Positions 1 through 11,099 of a stretch of 64,000 bases of DNA are shown piece by piece. Position numbers and translations under genes: made by a program. Positions within the stretch are counted from its first letter, which is position 1. Each line of letters starts with the position of its first letter. The DNA is from Himantopus leucocephalus (Eukaryota; Chordata; Aves; Charadriiformes; Recurvirostridae): assembly GCA_003993805.1 (NCBI GenBank), contig RSEF01000031.1, positions 58,298,681 to 58,362,680 on the forward strand, in the 5' to 3' direction. The notes under the pieces are model-generated. The model was not told where the DNA came from. It made no database searches and saw only the letters and a list, made by a program, of their open reading frames with translations.

Positions 1-55
1 AAAAAAAAAAAAAAAGAACAAACAAACAAAAACAATCAATCAAACAAACAAAACC
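1..55 (+). repeat. A-rich simple repeat at the window edge
   Basis: A run of 15 A residues is followed by irregular CAAA/CAAT units. This could be the tail of a retroelement lying to the left of the window or a plain microsatellite. The left side is not visible, so the origin cannot be decided. Confidence 0.85.
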
Positions 56-3000
56 CAGACAGGTAAATGACTCCATGTTAACAAACCAATGGACAACAGA
101 CAGAGAAAACCTATTAAAGGGACAAGGCAGAGATGTGTCCAACGACATCCCTAATCTAGTGATTGTGGATGCTGGAAGAAGTATAGGGGAAGGTCTGAAG
201 GTACAGGCTGGGTGCAGGCATTCTCCCTATATGAAGTCTCTTACTGCTGCTGTCAAAGACAATTGCTCTGGTCCAGTGGAGCATTTCTTGTGTTCTTAGA
301 AACTGTCTTTTACTGAGCTAGGAGAAGACTCACTGCTGTTTTCAGAAACAGAATGTGGAAAGTCCAAACAACCTACCTGCACAGTTAAAATAAATTAAGC
401 TTGACAGTTATTTTTATCTGTTACTCGGTGCAGTTGTGAAGAGAATGTTTGAATAGCCTTAATAAAGGAAGAAGGAGCCATGAACTTAGTTTAAACTCAG
501 ACTGAACTATTCAGAAATTGAGAGCTGCTGAGGATCAAGACATTTGGTTGTCATTTAAAGAAAAAAAAACACCCAAAAAAATCAAACCCATCTCTCATCT
601 GTTCATTATGCCTCCACAATTTCATGTTCCAGGCAAGACTTGACATGAAAGCACAGTGGTTCTTTCAAAAAAAAGCTTTCTCATACATTTCTAATTTCTA
701 GGAATTTCACAAGAAACTTAGCTTGCTAGATTTCAACAGGAAAGGTTTGAATGCGCAGCCTGATATTCGGGGGCTTACTCTTAAACCTTTTGAAATTTCC
801 TGATCTTTTATTTTCAGAGCTGGAATCTCTCTACAGGGCAGGCTGCCTCTTTAAAATGTTACAGTTTAAACTCTTATAAAAGTAAGTAATAACGCTAGCA
901 CAGGAGCAATAAGTATTTGAGTTACAGGTAATATGAAAGTTAATTGAAGCCTTGATGTAATTTTATGCTTTCTTCATGCTCTATTCCACTGGTATTATAG
1001 GCTTATTGTGAAGATGAGAGCTGTGAAAAATGTTTATTGGTACCCTGGTACAGGCTGTACGCTGCTTTTCTCAACAGGGTAGCTAATTCTCTTAGAAAGA
1101 CACTTTACTGAATCAACACTCCTCACTGTTCATCCTAAGAAGGAGTGGAGGCAACCAAATAAATAGGACAGATAAAGGGAGACGCATGTACACTACAAAA
1201 GCTGTATTTTAGAAGGAGGTCAGTTTTGTTTACCACAGCTTTAGCTTGCCCCTAGCTAGGCTCAGGGCTCACGTTCTGCAAAAACGCCCCAGTCACATAT
1301 ACTGTCCATGCATGAGCTTCCACTTTGTTGTAGCCCACACAGATGGACTGCCTCATCAGGCAGGCAAACCTGTCACATCATGCGCCTGCCTTGCATGGGA
1401 GTTCTGCCCCAGCAGGTAATGACAGTGCTGTAAGCTAAAATCATGAGGCTCCAAAAACTTGAATGCAAGCATAGCTACCAAAGGCAAAGAATCAGCCTTA
1501 GCTGTTCTTTGATGCACTGGGGAATGCAAGTGCTTAAAGACATTCGTCGCCTCAGGCATGTTTTTAATTTCAAATTTAGAAAATGCACATCACGGGACAG
1601 ATAAACAGCTGTGAGAGAACAAGTAGAACTGAGCTGATAGTTTCCAGAAGTCTGCAGAAGTCAACCAGAATTTTCTTAATGACTTTGGTTTGTGCCGTGG
1701 CTGTTTGTTCTACCCTTGAAGAGCCACATTTAGCATACCACAGGCACAAGAGTCGGAGTTTTCGCATTGCGTCAGCAGGGCATGTTATAAGGAGCACATG
1801 TTGTGACTTTGAAGAACTGAGAGGACAAAGCCAGGATCCCATCCCCTTGGGAATACACGGCTGGCCTGTGCTCATTTAGGAAGCACAGAGAGAAAGTACC
1901 TCTTTAATATCCCGTCATGTTTATTAATGTGGAGGTTTGGTGGGGCTCACAGGCAGAATCTAGGTTTTATGTTTCAGGGTGCCATCTTTACACGGGTCCC
2001 CAATGTGTGGGACAGCGTGGAAAGTTATATCCAGTTAGCCCATCTCTGTGCAGCAGGGCTCAAAAAGTACTCACGAAATGTGGCTTGTTATACTTCTCAT
2101 ACTGCCCTAAGTGTTGGCTGGAAGGTGACGGATGTGGCACCATTTGACATTGCACATCAACTTGTGATCTTTCCTTAAATATTAAACCTTTTAGGTGTGA
2201 AATATAGCCCAATATCATGACACCAAAATCATAATTTATTTTCTTTTTAGTTCAGCTTTTGCTTTCAAAGCACTTGATCTCTTCCTCTATTAGACAGCCG
2301 AGTGATCCTTTATCAAACTCTTTCAAGCATATGGCTTGGATAAGAAACATCATTGTCATTTTGACCAGCAAGTCATGCCTCTTTTGAATGTTGTGGCTGG
2401 GAAATGAAACATTTCACTACCTATTTTCATTCTGGGGAGGTGATATGTGAGTAACTCTGGAGGATATACCATATCTGGATATTATGTTTGCCTGTCAGTT
2501 TGCTTTTTTGGGAAAACAAATAGTACTTTGAAAGCAAACACTACAATTTTTCCTAATTATATGTCATTTTCTAAGACTGCCAACCTTATCCACAGGCCAG
2601 AGGCTGATGCATCTTCTCTAATTGAGCCGTAACTTACCCTATAAGTACTCCCTCTGAAATGACTGAAACCTATTACCATGCAGCACAGCTAAGTTTAGGT
2701 GAAGTCAGATGTCTTCATCCTTAAACATCTGCATCTTATCTCTGATGTCCTTTTGTTAAAAGTCAGGTTGTATTAACCTTACATCAAGCAGTGATTTTAA
2801 TTTGATGATACAGTTACTAACCCTGATCAGTGCTCTGGATCTCTTCTTGCAGATAACAGATCTACTCTCAACTTCAGGTGAACCAAACATCTGGCCTGAA
2901 AGGGTCCAATCTCCTGGATTGCATGGCTTTCCAGCAGTGTCATGGCTCATGCCATGGCAACACCAGTTCACCTGCACCTCTCATGCGCCTGTCTAGGGAA

Positions 3001-4519
3001 GAGCAAGATTTGATTCCATCATTGCAGAATTTACAGAATTTGCACTAACATGTGTGTCTAGTACAAATGCAGGGTTGAGGTGGGTTCTTTCATTCCTGGC
3101 ACATTACTCTTTACCACAGCAGAAGATAGTGACAACGGATTAATTAATTCCACCTTCTGTCAAGCAAAATTGGCAGTTTTAGCTTTGCAATGAAGTGTTG
3201 ATACAAATTAGTCTGACAGAAAAAAATTGCACATTTCTTCAAATCAACTGCCAGTACAATCTGAACTCAAAAGTATGCAAAACTGGAGTTCAAACGTTAG
3301 GCCAGTCCAGACGGTTTGGGCTAGGTCTGCCTCATTGCAGTTTGGCCCTTAACGACTACAATCTAATCAGGCAGATGAGCCCACTTTGATACTCAGGGGT
3401 CTTGCTGTTGCCTTGTCAACGACTGAAATAATTCTTCAGGGTCTTATGATGTAAAACCCCCTTGGTTTATTTGTTTAACTTCTGTGTTAACTGTGAAAAT
3501 CTTGCAATATGGCTTTTTTAGCAGTGTGGAAGGACACTTCTCGGAATAAACTAGGTGGATGTGTGTGATTCAATTGTTGCTACTGCACCTTCAGTGAGCC
3601 TGCCATTTTTGTCAGACCTCCAAATGCAAACCAGATCCAAAATGTCACCCCTGAAGGAGACCATGAGGTGTGAGACGAAAATTGACAGTGATAGGTCCTC
3701 TTATACGCACTCTATTACATGCAGCTAAATGTCAACAGAGTATGATTGTCCCTCCTCCTCCACAGTAACGCAATCTGACACATACAAGGATTTACCCTGT
3801 TGAGCCAGACTAGTTGCTCACCACAGGGAAGAGCAGAAAAGCATAATTGGAAGAGTCATTTAAAGACACAGTTTACTGGAAAATGGAGATTGCTTTCCTC
3901 CCATCCCCACCAGATGCACTGCAAAGGCAGGGCCATTTACTTCAGCAGTAGTATCCACTAGTGAGAAATGTCCTGCCTGCTGCTAAAAGTCACCAAAGAG
4001 GAAATTAGGTTGAACTGGATACATAGCACTTTTGATTGTTGGAGATGCATCCATAGCGTCTTCCACATATGCATGTAGCATGTTGGTACATGCAGCTGCA
4101 GGTCTAACTCCAGGTAGCAGAAAGGGTCATAAAAAACACGTCTCATCTGCTTCAGTGTGGGCAAGGTTAACGTGATGATGACAGGAGATAAACTGTCTCA
4201 CTTTGCAGTTAAGGAAACTGGACATAGCTCTTGCAGTCCTCTCTGTTGGCTCTGCTGAGAGGGTTAGAAGCTCATCTTTGCAGTACTTACACACATGCAT
4301 TTCTTGGGGGCAAGAAATCCTCTAGGCAGGTGCAGTGAGGTGAGCATCAAAAGCTATTTATCTCCCTCACTGCACTAGAAACATGCACTTTCAGCACTGT
4401 TTGTGTAACTGATGGCTTTTCTTTGTCGTAGTAGAGAATGGTTGTCTGTAGCAGATAATCTTTCTGCTACCTTCTGCTTTCTTTCCGCAGTTGAGCTTAA
4501 GATGTCATGATTAAGAAGA
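56..4519. other. Non-coding single-copy DNA, no gene seen
   Basis: I see no recognisable exon, RNA gene or mobile element here. Open frames are all under about 100 codons and none resembles a known protein. Composition is moderately AT-rich and CpG-poor. The pair of opposed frames near 1576-1879 has no protein-like character and probably arose by chance. Confidence 0.7.
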
Positions 4520-4533
4520 ATTTGCATGAGTCA
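4520..4533 (+). promoter_or_regulatory. Composite POU-octamer and AP-1 motif
   Basis: A perfect octamer ATTTGCAT (4520-4527) overlaps by one base a perfect AP-1 site TGAGTCA (4527-4533). Octamers bind POU-domain factors and TGAGTCA binds Jun/Fos-type bZIP dimers. The motif match is seen directly; any function is inference. It lies in otherwise unremarkable non-coding DNA. Confidence 0.35.
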
Positions 4534-7500
4534 CTCGTGCTTCCCTTCTTTATACCATTCAAGGAGTTCTCTGCTATTTTTAAACCCTTGTGCAAGGCAA
4601 TGAATTCATTGTTTGGCTGCACTGCTGCCACATACAGGAACTAACTCTAGGTAAAGCTAGGAGGCTATCTGCTCTTTTAATGACAGAACATCACACTTAC
4701 CTGGCATTCCAAGTAAGATAATGTACTCCAAGGCAAATTATTACAAGTAACAGAAGCAAAATTCACATTTTTTCCCTTCCTAGTGCCTCCCAGTTCACGT
4801 CAGACTTTTAGCTTATTTCCTGCAGATATTTTTTCCTCCAAAAACTTCAGCGCTTCTCTCTCAATTTAATCATAAGCTGTTCACTGTGAACAAGATTGCT
4901 GAGATTGGGAGCAATTTTCTAAGCAACATTGCAATCTCATTCTCTTAGAATAGCTCTAACCTTAGGGCTGGTGTATACTTAAGGTTTCATTGCAAAATAT
5001 ATGTAGATTATGGTTCTGAGGGCTTTTTGCTTGCTTCATAGCAGAAACAGTGAACTTCATAGCACACTTGCAGTTATTTTATGCTACTACGACTAACTAT
5101 TAAAAGGGTTTTGCCCACAGAGTTAAATCTGTGAGAAAATGCATGCACAACCTGAACCAACATTATTAGTTCATCACTGCTGGTCACCAGAAATGATGTT
5201 GGTATGTAGAAATTCCTACCAGGGACAAAGTTTGAGACTGGTGTTGCATGACGTTGTAGTGAATAGCTGTTCTCCCAAGCTGCCATCACCTCCCACACAA
5301 CTGAAGCATGCAAAAGCCATGTCAGAGTATTGCTAGCTTGGGCTAGTTCCAGTCACTCCTGAAAGCCTGACTGAGCTGAAGATAGCTAATGCATCTCAGT
5401 GATGGAGATCTGCAATGCCTTTAACTACTCCACCTGCATCCACCAATGCAAGACTGTTTAGGTGTTTCCCAAAATGGTGCCAGACTACATCTGCAACTAA
5501 AACGTGCATCTAAATTTTGGAGACTGAGCCTTCAACACTAATTTTGGTACAGACGCAGCCCAGTGCCTCTGGCATGGACACAATCCAACTAACACCCGGT
5601 GAGGAATGACACAAGCCAAGGCTCCTTTTTAATGGGGCATAAGTAGCCCTAGTAGGGAGATTTCAGCCTTATTTCTATTTAAGTCCAAAATAAATCACAG
5701 TGTGAAAGCTGGGGAAAAAAAATCATTCAGAAGAGAAAAGCAGATCAGCAAAAGAGAATTGTGCCATTAGCTCTATAACCTGTGCATCCACCCCAGTGAA
5801 TAACACCGCTATCAGACACAGAAAAACAGATTAAATGAGCTACCACTCTTAAAACAATTGCTATCAGAGAGACACTCATGTCACAAGAGAAGTGGCACCA
5901 ACAGCACTCTCTGTAATAGTTTTTATAAGAATGTAGATTCTATGGAAACTGAGACTAAAATCTTTTCTTAACTCTTAGAGGTGAGCCCTGAAAGTATCGT
6001 TAAAACAGTAACAAAGTTTCAAAATATATCAAGGATGCAATGTCTAAACGTAGCGTATATTAAAGAAAAACAATGCAAAAAGCAGATAAATGACTGGATT
6101 TTTTCACCACTTAAGATATTCCTTTTTCTTCATTCATATATGTGACCGCTCCGAATCTGAACTCCACGAAGCCACCAAGCCATTTTGTGGTTCAGTAATA
6201 AATATGTCAGCCCTCTTGCTGAAAGGTCTTTTTTTCTAGACTGTGTCTCTTTTTTTCTCTCCCTCTACTTCTTTGAGGGTTTTATTTTTCTGTATGACCT
6301 TCTATTATTCACAGGAATAATTGGTGACAAACTCTACTTTGTAGTTTAACATGGCATCTGTCTGCTGGCTCAGCTGGGCACTGCCAAGATAGCAACACGT
6401 GGACATAATTTGGCTTTCGTTTTTAATGACAAGTCGTATGTAGCTGAAAGAAAGCAGACTCTCCAAGAGACAGCAGGAATCCCTGTGGTTCAAGTCAAGT
6501 GAAAATAGTTGCTTTAATGAATTGCCTCCTTGGCCTCTTCAAGACCAAATGGGCCAGTTTAGTGATGATCCAGGATTTATGTGGTTGGAGCTGGCCTGTT
6601 TCCTTCCAATCTGGACAGGGCAGGACATACTCTGGTGAGCAACAGACCGCCTGGTAGATCTGAGATGGCAGCACCCTCCAGCAAGCAGAGAGAGCCAAAC
6701 TGGGAGCAGAAACGTGTCCTTTCGACACATGTGTGCAACCTGTCTTGGCTCTGAAAAGGACTAAAAGTGCTCCTACAAACAAGCTGTCTCAATGGAAGAG
6801 GATAATAAATCTTAAATTGCTCCAGCTGCCATGCAAGTGAACATTTGACTATGCCCAAACCTTTCATAGCAGGTATAAATGAATGTCGTGTGGGAAATGA
6901 AGAAGGCTTGATTTAGTATGATTTGATCACTGCAGGAGTTTTTCTGGTGAATACCCGTAAGTGCTTTATCTACCTTTCCTCAGAGGAGACAAATCTTTGC
7001 CCTAAATGTGTTCCCTGAATTCAGCTCCTCTTATGCCACAACCTGCCCCTTTACTGCACTAGTTTTGCAAGAGGATGTAGGCTGCCAGGTTTCAGACAGA
7101 CACAGCCTACCCCAGTGTTAATGATCACATGGTACCGGGCTCAGCGTTGTTTACCGCAAGCTTAACAACACAGCAATGGAGTCTATATGCTGAAATCATA
7201 GAGCACTGTGTTGCTAAACAAAAAGCAAAATTAATTTCTAAGGGAGTTGTGGGTCCCTCTAGAAAGTTAACATACTTTGGTAGCTGAATTGCACATTAAA
7301 GTTTCCTTTCTTTGACCAGGTCTTACAGAAGTAGAGCAGAAACCTAAAGGGGTTGGCAGACTAAGAACGATGGAGCAAGCACCCTTGAGATGAGTGTACT
7401 GCTCCAGGTTACTGCTATCCAATGCAGAGGTGCTTCCCCCATGGTCACAGTGTTGACCATGAAGAACTGTGATTCAGGAACAAACTGCTAAACTCTCCCC

Positions 7501-9999
7501 TTCTTTGTTAAGAGCAATGAGTGGGTGTGCACAGCAGTTTTCCAGATCGCTCATCAGTACCTCTATTTTTCATCCATATTCTGCACTTTCACTGCCAACT
7601 ACATCACCAGGAACTGGGCATCTCCCTCTTACATTTAAATTTCATCCTTCCTGTATTGACAACATCCGTTCCTTTCTCTCCTGGCTGATGTTGGTGAGCC
7701 GAGAGCCCAAACTCCTATTATTTGCACCTTGATTTCTCTCCCAAGTCTGCATGGATATGTCTCTTAAGGAAAGAGACTGTTAGCTCAGCTTCATTCCTGT
7801 TGTATTGTCCAGTCCTCTTTATTGTTAAACTCCTGTCATCCATCAAACCCTATTCACAGTTGAAATCAACAGCAAATAAAAGGAAACAAATAAGTCAGCA
7901 CAGTGCTACACAGAAGTGGAGCTAGCATGCACAGAGATGGATGAAAAGCCACTGAGCCCCTATAGTGCTGATGGAGCTGCCCTGCAGCTCTTCTGGTTGA
8001 GTTACTTCATCACTGCTGCACAGGCGATGATAGATGTAAAACATTAGCTGTGCTAATGGCAGCATGAACTGGTACTATGTGCAGCCTTTAGAACATGTGC
8101 ATGGATGTGAACATGCTTGGGATTTTTTTTTTTAATCCAAGGGTGATTATAAAGTTGCCATGTCATGCAGATTAAGTCAGAGGTCCATGCTGTGGCAGAT
8201 ATGGCCTGTCACCAAATACAGAGCATGGAGATGAAGTCTGCTCAGGCTTATGGTATTTATAAGTTTGTGAGATTTGGGGGAAATCTATCCTTTTGTTATG
8301 GGTGTTAATTTCTAGGCCTTGCACTTTCATGACTTTTTTTCTAGTTAAATACATATAGTACCGCTATAATGTTCTCTTCTTAATTCTTTCAGGGGGAATA
8401 TTATTTACAGATGATCAGTTTAAGTCAATACCAGTTCCTACCAAGGGCTATGCAGAATGCTAGCTGTGGCACAGGTGTTAAATTAGGCAACCCATATCTC
8501 CATTTAGCATCCTAGTCACCAGACCGCCCTTTCTTGGTGGGCATAGGCTGCATATACATCAGCACTTAGGCAGAGAACAGTAGTACGGGTTTTAGTGAAC
8601 GCATCCCTCTTGCCTCAACCACACTTGCAACCAGTTCAGATGTGGAGGGATTCACACTATGTGATGAGACTATTGAGCTGTGCGCAAGGGTCCTTTGGGG
8701 GGAAACCAAACCAGAAACTCTTCTGAAGGGTCACATGAAATACTGTTCAAACCCTAGTAGAAACACAAATGTTCAAATCAAGTATCACTCCTTCTGACAC
8801 TGTGGTAACATTCAGTCCAGGGAATCAGACTAAATCTAGCCTGACATTAAATCCTGGAAACATTTCCAATGTACATCTAGAGATGTCAGCACCCACCGCT
8901 CCCATCCTCTGATCCACTCCTACTGCACAGCTACTTGCTGATGCAAAAAGAGGCATCCACGCAAGGACAACATGCTGAAGGCGTCGCAGTCGCAAATATA
9001 CTGCAGAAAAAGATGCAGTGAGGCCAAAGTATGAAGAGGTGCTTTAGTGAAATGGCACAAAAAAAGCACACAGCTCTCTTTTACATGCATATTTGAATAG
9101 CAGGAGAACACATAAGTATCAGTAGACAATCAGAGGCCCACTATGATAAAACGCTCTACGGACATATAACAAGGAAGGTCCTTTCGGCCTGAGATTAGCA
9201 TGAATAAAGCTATCCAAGTGTGCTGGAAAGAAAGAAAAAAAAAAAACCAGCAGAAAAAAAGAAATCAGGACAGAATAAACTAGATGCCTTTTCTGCAGCA
9301 CCATTTCCAAAGCAGCAGTGCTCTAGGGGAACCCCAGCAGAGATGAATGCAGAGGAGGCATCAATCCTGTGGTAAAATCACAAGATTAGACGTCGGGCTT
9401 TGTGGATTTCCCCAGAGTGCTGAGTGCACAACAAGAAAGATAGATCCCAGTTTCATTATGGTGCACTTCCACTGGTTTTAATGCAGTCTCTAAGCCTCGC
9501 TGGGGGCTACCTATTGGTAGTCTGTGGACTACATGTGGACTACATAGCTCAGTGCGTGGGAAGAGGAGGGGTCAGCTCCAAAGAACCTGTGCTGGAAAAA
9601 GTTAAAAGCACCTACAGGATTTTGGCACAGAAGTTGCACTGACACTTTTTGATATTCTTCCCCCAGTGCAAAAGATGTCTATCTGAGGCTGACACAAAGC
9701 AGGAAAACCCACTCACCAATATTGTTAGAAAGATACAGGTCTGTAGCTGGTGCCTCCATGTATCTATAGGCAGACTAGAGCTCAAGCTAGCACTGTTAGC
9801 GTATGCCACTGTCTGCTGGAGCAACAAATAAGCAAAGGGCATCTCTGATGCACAGATCCTTTTGCATGAGTAATCATAACACAACAGTGGAGTATACACA
9901 AACAGTAGGGGTTTGAAGAGACACACTCAACATCATAGAGTGAAGTAGCAGCAGAATAACTGTCCTTATATTGACCAAAGACTGCAGAGCCATTTCAAG
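4534..9999. other. Non-coding single-copy DNA, no gene seen
   Basis: There is no recognisable exon, RNA gene or transposon. Small items inside are a GGTCA/TGACC inverted repeat at 7440-7461, an A-rich tract near 9229-9260 and an 11-bp tandem duplication at 9523-9544. The open frames (up to 104 codons) do not resemble known proteins. Confidence 0.7.
9523..9544 (+). repeat. 11-bp tandem duplication
   Basis: The unit TGTGGACTACA occurs twice head to tail without a mismatch (9523-9533 and 9534-9544). It is probably a small replication-slippage duplication. Confidence 0.9.
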
Positions 10000-10028
10000 T
10001 TGCAGTCCCCCATCAGGGACCAGGGCAG

Positions 10029-10046
10029 CCCCAGCCCCAGCCCCAG
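10029..10046 (+). repeat. Short CCCCAG repeat, three units
   Basis: Three perfect head-to-tail copies of CCCCAG stand at the left edge of the GC-enriched segment. This is a minor low-complexity tract. Confidence 0.9.
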
Positions 10047-10381
10047 CACTGGGCACCACCCTAAGGACAAGGACGGCTGCTGTGAGGGCTGAAATTGAAG
10101 AAGTCCTTCCTAAGCCATGGCGTGCTGTGTCAACCCACTAAGCACCTACTGCATTTTCTCCCAGCGGTGGCTGCCTCTCCGCAGCATGCAGAGCTGTCTC
10201 CTGCTGGCAAAGATATTTTTCAGTCATTGTTTTTGTACCCTTTCTGCTTTCTTTAACAATGTGGATGAGATACCAGGCTGGTGACAGAGCAGGCCTTCTA
10301 GAAATGAATCCGAGCAAAGCAAAGCAACTTCTCACCCATGCATATTCTCCCATGGGCAATAAAATGTCTTTGGTTTTGTAG

Positions 10382-10464
10382 GCGCGGGAGGATCGGATAT
10401 GCTGCCAAGGGACCCGCCGGGACCGTGCTCCTGTGAAAGTCCCGAAGCTGAGGAGGGTGCAAGG
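10382..10464 (+). other. Candidate internal exon (83 bp), unidentified
   Basis: The segment is bounded on the left by a T-rich tract ending in TTTTGTAG (AG at 10380-10381) and on the right by a consensus donor, AAGG followed by GTAAGT (10465-10470). It is CpG-rich compared with its flanks. One frame is open through it, with an ATG at 10399 and a Pro/Glu-rich predicted peptide that I do not recognise. The length suits a vertebrate internal exon. The upstream pyrimidine tract is only moderate and no partner exon is visible, so it may be a lncRNA exon, a lineage-specific coding exon or chance. Confidence 0.25.
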
Positions 10465-11099
10465 GTAAGTGTCCTCCCACTGCATCCTTGTGGGAAGCAC
10501 AGGGATCCATCCGTGCTGCGTTCAAACGTAATGCTTGATGGCACCCCGCGCTCCGTGGGTTGGGCCACATCTTCAGCTGCAAGGAGATTGTCGTGGTGGG
10601 AGTAGTTTGCACAGCAGACCCCATTGGTGTAAACTGCATTCACTTAACTACTACAGGGTCTCCTCCTAAATATTTGAAAGCCTGGTGCAATGGTTGGGAT
10701 TAGGAGGACTTTCAATAAACGTGCATCTCTTGGGAGGTCTTGTTAAGTAATCCTGACAGCTCACTGCAAGATGGTGTCAGACCAACACTTCCTCGCCATC
10801 AGTTAATCCCCCGCACATCTTCCGTTGCCCCTTCTCTTCTTCTCAGGCCCCACTGCGGTTACTGCTACCCCACCTCCTCTCATCTGCTCGAAACCCGCGC
10901 GCGAGCAGCTCATCAGCACAAGGCGGGCAAGCGTCTGAGAAGCGTTGCCCTCACCTGATAGCTTGGTGTGGTCCGGTGGCGCATGGAAACACGCGGGTTT
11001 GCTGGAAAAGGCGTGATGGGGATATTCCTTTTTCTTTGTCGTTCCTGGTGTGATCGTGTACACCCATGTGTTTTTAACAGCAGCAAATGAATTTGTCAA

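Larger units (their letters stand above)
10000..11099. other. GC-enriched non-coding or exon-bearing segment
   Basis: GC content and CpG frequency rise relative to both flanks, with CpG clusters around 10381-10450, 10540-10560 and 10890-10935. Overlapping open frames of 98-120 codons on the minus strand (10138-10643 and 10803-11099) are likely a by-product of the higher GC content, since none resembles a known protein. A plausible internal exon lies at 10382-10464. The segment could belong to a lncRNA or to an alternative exon of a distant gene, but it is too weak to call a CpG island. Confidence 0.45.

Noticed and set aside
10138..10643. Three overlapping minus-strand frames of 103-120 codons
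   Set aside because: Simultaneous openness of several frames indicates GC-driven lack of stops. None resembles a protein family.
10860..10935. Small CpG cluster (around CCCGCGCGCGAG) as a CpG island
   Set aside because: It is too short and isolated. The surrounding 200 bases do not keep the CpG density.
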